DNA of 64,000 bases from Salinilacustrithrix sp034522155 (GTDB lineage: Bacteria; Actinomycetota; Acidimicrobiia; Acidimicrobiales; Salinilacustritrichaceae): positions 1 to 64,000 of the forward strand of contig JAXHLP010000010.1 of NCBI GenBank assembly GCA_034522155.1. The letters are read 5' to 3'. Of the stretch, positions 51,909 to 59,798 are shown piece by piece. The notes beneath the pieces were generated by a model that had not been told where the DNA came from, made no database searches, and saw only the letters and a program-made list of their open reading frames with translations. How positions within the stretch are numbered: the first letter of the stretch is position 1; the number at the start of each line of letters is the position of its first letter. The position numbers and the translations under genes were made by a program.

Positions 51909-53354
51909 TCAGGAGCCGACGGGGGTGCCGGCGTCGGTCCGGGGGGTTATGAGCCCGTCGTGGCCGTCGTCGCGCCGATAGAGAACGTGTCCACGACCGC
52001 TCGCCGGATCGACGAAGAAGACCCACGGCTCGCCACCCTCGTCGAGGTGCTCCTGCGCCTCGTCGAGCGAGATGCGGGGCGTGGGCGCCGGATCGAACTC
52101 GACCGCCGCTCTGCTCGCGGTGCGCTGTCCGCGTTCGGCCACGGCGGCGAGACGCACCGCGTAGGTGCCATCCTCCCGCCGGAACACGACCGCGTCCTGC
52201 CCGGATGCGAGGTCGGTGAACAGGAGGAAGCCGAGATCGAGCACCTCGAGATCGAAGACGGCCTCGTCGAACGTGCACGGCTCCGCCGACCAGGTCGGCC
52301 GACGGACGATGGCCCGCTCGTCCCGCGCCCGACCCGGCGGGATGCCTCGAGCGCCGGGGGCGTCGCCGTGGCGCCACTCGCCGGGCCCGCTGGAGGCACC
52401 GCGACGCCGCAATGCCAGCCGGTGGTTGGCCCGGTGCCGCAGGCGGGTCGCCAGGCGTGCTTCGAGCAGATCGATCGCCTCCGCCATGGTGCTGGCACTG
52501 ACGTGGGCCCGCACCGGGTCACCGTCGATGTCGACGGTGACCCGCGCCCGGGCTCGCTGGTCCCGGGCGGGATGGGCCATCCACTCGAGCCGGATCACCA
52601 CGGACCGAACAGGTTCGCGCTGGGAGACCGCCGCTCGGGTGAGCTTGTCGAGCGCGTACGCGCGCTCGTCGACCGAGACGTCCCCCTCGACCGAGAGCTC
52701 GACGGGACCGACCTCGGAAGAGGCGTCGTCGACCGTGCGGACCTCGCCGACCCACTGCTCCACGATCTCGCCGTGCTGGACGATCAGGTGGGACTCGACC
52801 GGATCGCCACCGGGTTCCATCGCGACCCAGCTGACCCGGATCGCGTCATCCTCCCCCGCGATCGCCTCGGGCTCGACACCACGCCCGAAGACGGGGCTGA
52901 CGGCCAAGCGCTTCCGGATGCGATCGGGCCCGATCTCGACGTCCCCGCCGGCGTGGTACGTCGCCGTCGGCGAATAGAGCCGAACCGCGTCGTCGAGCTG
53001 ACCCTCGGTCATGTGCTCCGCCCACGCCTCGGCGACCCGCATCGGGTGGGCGACACCGCCACGAACAGACTCGGTGTCGGGCCCCGCGGTCTCGATCTTG
53101 GTCTCGCGTGCCCGAGCACCGACCAGATCGCCGAAGCGTCGCTGACGGGGTGAGACGCGCGTCCCCTCGCGCAGCACAACGTTGACGGCGACGTCGCCGT
53201 CAGCCCGGTGGTCGATGTCGAAGTGCACGCGAGCGCCCGGGTAGCGGGCCTTGGAATCCACCGATTCCACGCGAATCGCGTAACTCCGCCCATTGCTCAT
53301 CACCCGACCTTCTCCGCTGTCGGGGTTCAGCCACTGCACGACGCCGGTCGGCAT
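51909..53354 (-). CDS. cold-shock / NTF2-like / ribosome hibernation factor fusion
   Basis: 481 residues. Residues 1-65 form a cold-shock-like OB domain (GVVQWLNPDSGEGRV, YPGARVHFDIDHR). Residues ~100-206 are NTF2/SnoaL-like (AEAWAEHMTEGQLDDAVRLYSPTATYH). Residues 216-312 are the S30AE fold of RaiA/HPF that binds the 30S decoding centre. Residues ~350-403 and ~425-473 each resemble the HPF C-terminal dimerisation domain (DAVVFRREDGTYAVRL; GHVLYRRDDGHDGLI). Such a layout would couple RNA binding with ribosome pairing. Read from box B4, the position held by Rv0079 in mycobacterial dormancy. Confidence 0.88.
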   Translation of the reverse strand: MPTGVVQWLNPDSGEGRVMSNGRSYAIRVESVDSKARYPGARVHFDIDHRADGDVAVNVVLREGTRVSPRQRRFGDLVGARARETKIETAGPDTESVRGGVAHPMRVAEAWAEHMTEGQLDDAVRLYSPTATYHAGGDVEIGPDRIRKRLAVSPVFGRGVEPEAIAGEDDAIRVSWVAMEPGGDPVESHLIVQHGEIVEQWVGEVRTVDDASSEVGPVELSVEGDVSVDERAYALDKLTRAAVSQREPVRSVVIRLEWMAHPARDQRARARVTVDIDGDPVRAHVSASTMAEAIDLLEARLATRLRHRANHRLALRRRGASSGPGEWRHGDAPGARGIPPGRARDERAIVRRPTWSAEPCTFDEAVFDLEVLDLGFLLFTDLASGQDAVVFRREDGTYAVRLAAVAERGQRTASRAAVEFDPAPTPRISLDEAQEHLDEGGEPWVFFVDPASGRGHVLYRRDDGHDGLITPRTDAGTPVGS

Positions 53355-53416
53355 CCTCGTTCTCCATCACTCGTCGGGTTCAGGTCCATTCCATGCCATG
53401 CGGAGGCGGCAGGAAC

Positions 53417-53431
53417 AGGGACGAAGGTCCC
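53417..53431 (-). promoter_or_regulatory. DosR-like box B4
   Basis: Minus strand GGGACCTTCGTCCCT, a perfect core, 63 bp upstream of the hibernation-factor ATG. Confidence 0.75.
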
Positions 53432-53576
53432 CCGGTGCGACGAGCACCGTCAGCGCGCCGGCAGGAGAACGTGGAACGAGGCGCCACCGCCGGGACCGAG
53501 CCGTCGTTCGACACCGTTGAGGCGGGGCGACCTCGAGAACCGGTCCATGGACGCGGGCCGCTGCGCCGGCGCGGCG

Positions 53577-54143
53577 TCAGTCCGCCGCCGACGGCCGTGC
53601 ACCCGCGACCAACTTCGCCACGTCGTCGGCGAAGTGGTCGACCTCGTCCCAGTCGGTGAGCTCGACGTCCCGGGTCGGGTCCGTGGGCTGCCCGTCGGCC
53701 TCGGCGATCTTCTGCATGATCCTGCGCTTGATCCACCCGTAGCGGGTGTAGGCGATCGCGCCGGCGAACAGCCCGACGACGTCGGGGTCGATGCCGGCCT
53801 CGTGGAGGAGGTCGGCCACGTACTTGTGGGCGAGTCGATCGTGCTCCTCGTCGTGGTCAGCCGAGGTCATGCTCACCTGGAACAACGCGCTGGGCATGGC
53901 GTTGATCGCCTCCGCGTGCGTCGTGGCGTACCTGCGGAGCTCTCGGCTGTGATGCTGCATGTGAATGGAGTCCCCGAGCACCACCGCGTCGAACCCGGTC
54001 GGACCGGGTGCGGACGGCGCGTCGCGGACCTCGACCTCCATCCCGGCCGCTCGGACCCGGCTCGCGATCCGTTCGGTGACCTTGGCGGTCTGGCCCTCGT
54101 CGCTGTGGAACACGAGGAGGACCCGCGGCTCGGCGTTGGTCAT
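53577..54143 (-). CDS. flavodoxin-domain protein (HemG-like)
   Basis: 188 residues from the ATG at 54143. FMN phosphate loop VLLVFHSDEGQTAKVTERIA, then DAVVLGDSIHMQHHSRELRRY and FAGAIAYTRYGWIKRRIMQKIA. The latter resembles the HemG/flavodoxin group (menaquinone-dependent protoporphyrinogen oxidase), but other redox roles are possible. Divergent from the first WS/DGAT gene across box B5. Confidence 0.88.
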   Translation of the reverse strand: MTNAEPRVLLVFHSDEGQTAKVTERIASRVRAAGMEVEVRDAPSAPGPTGFDAVVLGDSIHMQHHSRELRRYATTHAEAINAMPSALFQVSMTSADHDEEHDRLAHKYVADLLHEAGIDPDVVGLFAGAIAYTRYGWIKRRIMQKIAEADGQPTDPTRDVELTDWDEVDHFADDVAKLVAGARPSAAD

Positions 54144-54179
54144 GCGCCCCACGATCCCGGATCGCCGACCACGCGGGGT

Positions 54180-54194
54180 AGGGCCGAACGTCCC
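54180..54194. promoter_or_regulatory. DosR-like box B5 (divergent)
   Basis: Minus strand GGGACGTTCGGCCCT. It lies 37 bp from the flavodoxin ATG and 64 bp from the WS/DGAT ATG, so it can serve both directions. Confidence 0.75.
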
Positions 54195-54258
54195 TCGAGG
54201 GGGTGGAGAGTGACGTTCGACCCTGGCGAGAGGCCAGCCGGCGATCGAACGTGGCGGG

Positions 54259-55626
54259 ATGGCGACCTCGTTTCCACCCCGGTTGGGCCCGACCGACAGC
54301 GTCATGTGGGCGATCGAGAGCGATCCCGTGCTCCGTTCGCCGATCCTGGTGGTCGCGGTCCTCGACCAGGAGCCCGACACGGCGCGCGTACGGGCGGCGT
54401 TCGAGCGCGCGGTCGAGATCGTGCCCCGCCTCCACCAACGGATCCGCCCGTCGCGACTGCGGCCCGGACACGTGTGGGAAGAGGACCCGTCGTTCTCGCT
54501 GGACCACCATCTGCGCCGGGTGCGAGCGCCCCATCCCGCCAGCATGCGGACCGTGCTCGACATGGCCCAGCCGATCCTCTCGCACAGCTTCGACCGCGAA
54601 CGCGCGCTGTGGGAGGCCCACCTCGTCGGCGGCATCGAGGAAGGTCGGGCCGCGCTCGTGTTGAAGATCCACCACTCCGCCACCGACGGGGTGGGCGGCG
54701 TCGACCTCGCCGGCGCGCTGTTCGATCTGACCCGCGATGGCGCGCACGACGAGGGGGAGGAGATCTCCCCGATGCCACCGTCCCGGCTGCACCGGCTCGC
54801 CGCCGAGGCGACGGGCGTGGCGAGACGCTCGCAACAGCTCGTGTCGACGGCGGCGCGTGCGGTCAGCGAGCCCCTCGGCTTCGCGCGGGATTCGGTCCGC
54901 GCGGCGATGTCGCTGGAGCACCTCCTCGAGCCGATCCGGGCACCCCTCTCGCCGGTGATGCGGGGCCGAGGGCTCACCCATCACCTCGACGTGCTCGAGA
55001 TTCCCATGGAGGAGCTCGAGCGGGCCGCCCACGCGGCCGGCGGCACGGTGAACGACGCCCTGCTGGCCGCAGTCGCCCACGGACTCGGCCGCTATCACCA
55101 GCGCCACGGCCGCCCGTCGCCGTCGTTGCGCATCACCATGCCGGTGAACCTGCGCCGAGCGGGCGATCCGAAGGGCGGCAACCGCTTCGCGCCGGTCCGC
55201 TTCGAGATCCCGACCGATGTCTCCGACCCGGGCGACCGGATCCGCCGGCTCGGCGATCTCGCCCATCGCTGGCGCGACGACCCCGCGATGGCCTGGACCG
55301 AGACCATCGCAGCCGGCATCCGGGTGCTCCCACCCACCATCGCCGCGGCCACGTTGGGCAGCATGTTCAAGGCCGTGGACGTCGACGTCGTCGACGTCCC
55401 CGGGGTGCCCGTCCCGATCTGGCTCGCGGGCGCGGGCGTCGAGCGGCTCTACGCGTTCGCGCCGCCCACGGGCGCGGCGCTGAGCATCACGCTCCTGTCC
55501 CACGCCGGCACCGCATGCATCGGCATCGAGACCAACGACGTGGCGATCCCGGACCCAGACGCCATGCGCGAGTGTCTGGTCGAAGGATTCGACACATCGA
55601 TGAAGGTCGATACGATGGGATCGTGA
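54259..55626 (+). CDS. wax ester synthase/diacylglycerol acyltransferase (WS/DGAT), copy 1
   Basis: 455 residues. Active-site KIHHSATDG (HHxxxDG at 138-144), then TVNDALLAAVAHGLGRY (NDVVLA-like motif) and LRITMPVNLRR. Condenses fatty acyl-CoA with diacylglycerol or fatty alcohol to make storage lipid; tgs1 of the mycobacterial DosR regulon is the known parallel. First gene of an operon with an ACR3 permease (GTGA overlap) and a CC-motif protein (ATGA overlap). Confidence 0.93.
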   Translation: MATSFPPRLGPTDSVMWAIESDPVLRSPILVVAVLDQEPDTARVRAAFERAVEIVPRLHQRIRPSRLRPGHVWEEDPSFSLDHHLRRVRAPHPASMRTVLDMAQPILSHSFDRERALWEAHLVGGIEEGRAALVLKIHHSATDGVGGVDLAGALFDLTRDGAHDEGEEISPMPPSRLHRLAAEATGVARRSQQLVSTAARAVSEPLGFARDSVRAAMSLEHLLEPIRAPLSPVMRGRGLTHHLDVLEIPMEELERAAHAAGGTVNDALLAAVAHGLGRYHQRHGRPSPSLRITMPVNLRRAGDPKGGNRFAPVRFEIPTDVSDPGDRIRRLGDLAHRWRDDPAMAWTETIAAGIRVLPPTIAAATLGSMFKAVDVDVVDVPGVPVPIWLAGAGVERLYAFAPPTGAALSITLLSHAGTACIGIETNDVAIPDPDAMRECLVEGFDTSMKVDTMGS

Positions 55627-56756
55627 CCGAGCAGGAGACGCAGCACGCATCCTCGAGCGAGGGTGGCGCCAGCACGGACAGCATCGACGCGTTCCCGGAC
55701 CCGGCCGCCGAGGGTGCCGGTCTCGGGGTCTTCGGACGCTTCCTCACGATCTGGGTCGCCGCCGCCATCGTCGCCGGCGTCGCACTCGGCCAGGCCGTCC
55801 CCGCAGTGCCCGAGACGCTGGCCCGCTACGAGTACGCCTCGGTGTCGGCGCCGGTGGCCGTGCTGATCTGGGCGATGATCTTCCCGATGATGGTCCAGGT
55901 CGACTTCGGGGCCGTCGTGGGCGTGCGGCGCGAGCCCCGGGGCCTGCTCGTGACCACCGGGGTCAACTGGCTGATCAAACCGTTCACCATGTATGCCATC
56001 GCGTGGTTCTTCCTCCTCGTGGTGTTCTCCCGCTTCATCGACGAGCCGCTCGCTCGCGAGTACCTCGCCGGCGCCATCCTCCTCGGAGCGGCCCCGTGCA
56101 CGGCGATGGTCTTCGTCTGGAGCTACCTCCTCAAGGGCGATCCCGGCTACACGCTGGTGCAGGTCGCGGTGAACGACCTGATCATGCTGGTGGCCTTCGC
56201 GCCGATCGTCGTGTTCCTGCTCGGGGTCTCCGACATCTCGGTCCCCTGGGACACCGTCCTGCTCTCGGTGCTGCTCTACATCGTGATCCCGCTGGCCGCC
56301 GGCTACACCACCCGGGTGGTGCTGATCCGCCGGCGGGGCGGCGAATGGTTCGACCAGGTGTTCCTCAAGCGGATCGGCTCGGTCACGCCAGCGGGGCTCA
56401 TCGTCACCCTCGTCGTGCTGTTCGCCTTCCAGGGTGACGTCATCCTCGACAACCCCTTCCACCTCGCGCTCATCGCGGTCCCGCTCACGATCCAGACCGT
56501 GTTCATCTTCTTCCTCGCCTACGGCATCTTCCGGCGCCTGCGGATCCGACACTCCGTCGCGGCACCGGGCTCGCTCATCGGGGCCAGCAACTTCTTCGAG
56601 CTCGCCGTGGCTGCGGCCATCGCGCTGTTCGGCCTGCAGTCCGGCGCCGCGCTGGCCACCGTGGTCGGTGTGCTCGTCGAGGTCCCGCTGATGCTCGCCC
56701 TGGTGCGGTACGCCAATGCCACCCGCCACCACTTCCCGGAGCCGGTGCGCGCATGA
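55623..56756 (+). CDS. ACR3-type arsenite efflux permease
   Basis: 377 residues, ten membrane helices after a ~35-residue polar start. The signature ILLGAAPCTAMVFVWSYL (Cys 159) and VQVAVNDLIMLVAFAP are those of the BASS/ACR3 arsenite exporters, with NFFELAVAAAIALFGL near the end. The GTG overlaps the WS/DGAT stop. An arsenite pump in a storage-lipid operon is unexpected. A related function in exporting other trivalent oxyanions is possible. Confidence 0.9.
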   Translation: MTEQETQHASSSEGGASTDSIDAFPDPAAEGAGLGVFGRFLTIWVAAAIVAGVALGQAVPAVPETLARYEYASVSAPVAVLIWAMIFPMMVQVDFGAVVGVRREPRGLLVTTGVNWLIKPFTMYAIAWFFLLVVFSRFIDEPLAREYLAGAILLGAAPCTAMVFVWSYLLKGDPGYTLVQVAVNDLIMLVAFAPIVVFLLGVSDISVPWDTVLLSVLLYIVIPLAAGYTTRVVLIRRRGGEWFDQVFLKRIGSVTPAGLIVTLVVLFAFQGDVILDNPFHLALIAVPLTIQTVFIFFLAYGIFRRLRIRHSVAAPGSLIGASNFFELAVAAAIALFGLQSGAALATVVGVLVEVPLMLALVRYANATRHHFPEPVRA

Positions 56757-57043
56757 CGCTGCGGCTCACCGACGGCGCCGCCGAGCACCTCGCCGGCCGC
56801 CCGCTGGTCGTGCGCGCCTCACTGCGCAACGGCTGCTGCGGCGGCTCCGCCCCGGTACCGGTCGCCGAGATCGGCCCACCGACGGACGCTGCGTCCTTCA
56901 CCGTGATGCACCTCGGCGGCATCGAGGTGCACGTCGACCCGCGTCTCGGCCCGGTCGACGGGCTGGTCGTCGACGTCGACGGCCTCTGGCGTTGGCGCCG
57001 TCTCCGAGTCGAGTGCGAGCGACCCCACGACGAGAACCGGTGA
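56753..57043 (+). CDS. CC/Se-motif family protein
   Basis: 96 residues. Short beta-rich fold with NGCCGGSAP at ~26-34, a vicinal Cys pair as in the CC/Se (seleno)protein family often near arsenic genes. Probably binds As(III) or another soft ion, or acts as a redox centre. Its ATG overlaps the ACR3 stop, which supports a shared task. Confidence 0.75.
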   Translation: MTLRLTDGAAEHLAGRPLVVRASLRNGCCGGSAPVPVAEIGPPTDAASFTVMHLGGIEVHVDPRLGPVDGLVVDVDGLWRWRRLRVECERPHDENR

Positions 57044-57076
57044 TCGACACCAACCAAACCCGTCGTCGACCAGTTC

Positions 57077-57091
57077 AGGACCATTGGCCCT
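57077..57091 (+). promoter_or_regulatory. DosR-like box B6
   Basis: AGGACCATTGGCCCT (first G replaced by A), 82 bp upstream of the dodecin ATG and after the CC-motif gene. Confidence 0.6.
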
Positions 57092-57173
57092 ACCGGCAGG
57101 CAAGGCGCGGGCCCGAGGATCGTTCGGAGATCACCGTCGTCCCCCGGGGCGACCTGACGATGGAGGAAGTCAC

Positions 57174-57389
57174 ATGTCATCCGTAGCCCGAGTCACCGAG
57201 ATCAGCGCTCGGTCCGAGACCAGCTTCGAAGATGCGATCCGAGTGGGCATCGAACGGGCAGCTTCGACGCTGCACAACCTGCGCAGCGCGTGGGTCAAGG
57301 AACAAGAAGTCGCCCTCGACGCCGACGGCACGATCACCGGCTACGAGGTGATCATGAAGGTGACCTTCGTCCTCGACGACAAGGGCTGA
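57174..57389 (+). CDS. dodecin
   Basis: 71 residues from the ATG at 57174, with GGAGG 7 bases upstream. SARSETSFEDAIRVGIERAA, then LHNLRSAWVKEQEVALDADG and YEVIMKVTFVLDD define the dodecin flavin-storage fold that assembles into hollow 12-mers. It buffers FMN or FAD or CoA. A logical dormancy gene beside flavoproteins. Confidence 0.95.
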   Translation: MSSVARVTEISARSETSFEDAIRVGIERAASTLHNLRSAWVKEQEVALDADGTITGYEVIMKVTFVLDDKG

Positions 57390-57432
57390 TCACCGGCTGG
57401 AGACCCACGACAGGAACGCCGCTGCCGGGATC

Positions 57433-57447
57433 GGGACGTTCGGCCCT
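57433..57447 (+). promoter_or_regulatory. DosR-like box B7
   Basis: GGGACGTTCGGCCCT, a perfect core, flanked by TC and GTC, 36 bp upstream of the GTG at 57483, the same spacing as B1 and B2 to their genes. Confidence 0.78.
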
Positions 57448-57482
57448 GTCGACACCCGTTGCTCGGGGGCGACGATCGCGCG

Positions 57483-58388
57483 GTGAATCGAACGCTGGTC
57501 CCCGTCGAGACCGGATGGGTTCCCTGGAACGGCCGTCGCCTCTACTACGAGGTCCACGGGTCGGGTCAGGAGACCACGGTGCTCCTGCACGGCCTGTTGG
57601 TCAGCTCGGCGATGAACCGCCAGTTCGCGTCGAACCTGGCGCGTCGCGGCCACCGGATCGTGCTCCTCGACCTACTCGGCCACGGCAAGAGCGACCGGCC
57701 CGAGCACGCGTCCGAATACCGCTTCGACGTCTACACCGAGCAGGTGTTGGCGTTGCTCGACCACCTCGACGTACCGCGTGCCGTGGTCGGTGGCGTCTCC
57801 CTCGGCGCCAACGTGGCCCTGCTCTTCGCGACCCTGCACCCCGACCGGGTGGGCGGTCTCGTCGTCGAGATGCCGGTTCTGGAATGGGCCGTCCCCTCGG
57901 CCGCGCTCACGTTCGTGCCCCTGCTGCTGGGGGCCCACTATGCGCGTCGACCGCTCCGACCGATCACGGACCTGTGTTCCCGGCTACCCCGGACGGGGCG
58001 GGCGGTCGACTCGCTCCTCGACGCGTTGTCGACGCGACCGGAGGCCGCCTCCGCGATCCTGCACGGCATCCTCGTCGGCCCGGTCGCGCCAACGGTCGAT
58101 GCTCGCCACGGCATCTCGGCGCCGACGCTGGTGATCGGCCACCGCGCCGACCTCATCCATCCCTTCAGCGATGCCGAGAACCTCACCGAGCAGATCCCGA
58201 ACGCGCGTCTCGTCCGGGGGTGGTTCCCCTTCGGCATGCGGATCATCCCTGACCGCCTTCTCGATGCCGTCGCCTCGTTCCTCGACGACCTCGACGACCT
58301 CGACGACCTCGGCGCCGGTCCGGTGTCACCCCCGACGATCGACGAGCGAGAGGAACATCACGGGTTCCGAGCACAGGAGACGCCGTGA
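57483..58388 (+). CDS. alpha/beta hydrolase
   Basis: 301 residues from a GTG at 57483. TTVLLHGLLVSSAMNRQFA carries the oxyanion loop, IVLLDLLGHGKSDRP follows, and the nucleophile elbow is GGVSLGANVALL; acid and His lie near LVIGHRADLIHPFSDAE. A lipase or esterase-like role fits its GTGA overlap with the second WS/DGAT gene. The C-terminus has an LDDLDDLDDLDDL repeat. Confidence 0.88.
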   Translation: MNRTLVPVETGWVPWNGRRLYYEVHGSGQETTVLLHGLLVSSAMNRQFASNLARRGHRIVLLDLLGHGKSDRPEHASEYRFDVYTEQVLALLDHLDVPRAVVGGVSLGANVALLFATLHPDRVGGLVVEMPVLEWAVPSAALTFVPLLLGAHYARRPLRPITDLCSRLPRTGRAVDSLLDALSTRPEAASAILHGILVGPVAPTVDARHGISAPTLVIGHRADLIHPFSDAENLTEQIPNARLVRGWFPFGMRIIPDRLLDAVASFLDDLDDLDDLGAGPVSPPTIDEREEHHGFRAQETP

Positions 58389-59773
58389 CCCGACTCACCG
58401 CACTGGACAGCGCCTTCCTGGCGTTCGAGAGCGACCGCACCCCGACCCACGTCGGATCGGTGGCGTTCTTCGAGGGCGAGCCGTTCCACGACGCGCACGG
58501 GGCGTTCCGCCTGGCCGACGTGCGCGAGCGCATCGGGGCGCGGCTGCACCTGGTTCCCCGACTGCGCCAGCGACCGACCGGCACCCCACTCGGCGTCGCC
58601 CATCCGCTGCTGGTGGACGACCCGGACTTCGACATCGCCCACCACGTGAAGCTGACCGAGGTCGGTGCACCGGCGAGTGAGGCCGAAGTGCTCGAACTCG
58701 CCGCCGAGCTCCACATGGAACGCCTCGACCGGTCGCGCCCGCTGTGGGAGATCTGGTTCGTCGACGGCCTGGCCGACGGCCGCGTGGCCATGGTGGAGAA
58801 GATCCACCACTCGATCGTCGACGGCGTGTCGGGTGTCGAGATCGCCACCGTGCTGCTCGACCTCGAACGCCACCCGCCCGAGACCGATCCTCCGCCCTGG
58901 CAGCCCGAGGAGCAGGGAGCGGTCGAGCTGCTGGCCGGCGGCATGGCCGACCGGGTCCGCCAGCCCTTCGACCTGCTGACCGACGCACTCGACAGCCTCC
59001 GCCATCCAGCGGAGACGGCGGAACGCGCGGTCCACGACGCCCGGGCGCTGTCCTCGTTCCTCCGGCCCCCGCTCCTCGCGCCGCGCTCGTCGCTCAACGA
59101 CCAGGTCGGCCATCGCCGCCGGCTCGTGCCCATCCGACGCGATCTCGCGGCCGTCAAGGAGCACGCCCACGGGCACGGCGGCACCGTCAACGACCTCGTC
59201 CTCGCGGCGGTGACCGGGGGACTGCGCCAGCTGCTCACGGCACGTGGCGAGCTGCCCCACGATCCGGGGTTCGCGCTGCGGGCCCTGGTTCCGGTCTCGC
59301 TGCACGCAGCCGAGGGCGAGCTCGGCAATGTGGTCGCCGGCCTCGTCGTCGACCTTCCGGTCGGGCTCGAAGAGCCCATCGCGCAGATCCGATCGATCAC
59401 GGCCGACCTGCGCGAGCACAAGAAGACCGGCGAAGCCACAGCCTCGGCGCGCCTCCTCCGAGGAGCCGATCTGCTCCCGCCGGTACTCACCCGATCGGTG
59501 AGCCAAGCCGTGCATCATCAGCCGTTCGTCAACCTGGTGGTGACCAACGTGCCCGGGACCACGTTCCCCTTGTACGCCATGGGCGCCGAGCTGCTCGATG
59601 CCGTGCCGATCGTCCCCCTGGGCGGGAACCTCAGCATCTCGGTCGGTGTGCTCTCCTACCACGGCCGGATCGATCTCGGCATCTTCGCCGACGCCGACGC
59701 GTGCCCCGATCTCGACGTCCTGGTCGCAGGAATCGAGAGCGCCTTCGACACCCTCGCCCAGCCGTCCACGTGA
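58385..59773 (+). CDS. wax ester synthase/diacylglycerol acyltransferase (WS/DGAT), copy 2
   Basis: 462 residues. KIHHSIVDG (HHxxxDG at 141-147), TVNDLVLAAVTGGLRQL, LRALVPVSLH and VVTNVPGTTFPLY, all typical. Distinct from copy 1 and closer to the classic Tgs type. Overlaps the hydrolase stop by GTGA. Together they suggest storage-lipid synthesis with matching hydrolysis. Confidence 0.94.
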   Translation: MTRLTALDSAFLAFESDRTPTHVGSVAFFEGEPFHDAHGAFRLADVRERIGARLHLVPRLRQRPTGTPLGVAHPLLVDDPDFDIAHHVKLTEVGAPASEAEVLELAAELHMERLDRSRPLWEIWFVDGLADGRVAMVEKIHHSIVDGVSGVEIATVLLDLERHPPETDPPPWQPEEQGAVELLAGGMADRVRQPFDLLTDALDSLRHPAETAERAVHDARALSSFLRPPLLAPRSSLNDQVGHRRRLVPIRRDLAAVKEHAHGHGGTVNDLVLAAVTGGLRQLLTARGELPHDPGFALRALVPVSLHAAEGELGNVVAGLVVDLPVGLEEPIAQIRSITADLREHKKTGEATASARLLRGADLLPPVLTRSVSQAVHHQPFVNLVVTNVPGTTFPLYAMGAELLDAVPIVPLGGNLSISVGVLSYHGRIDLGIFADADACPDLDVLVAGIESAFDTLAQPST

Positions 59774-59798
59774 GCCCGGAGGGAACGGTGCGTCGAGG

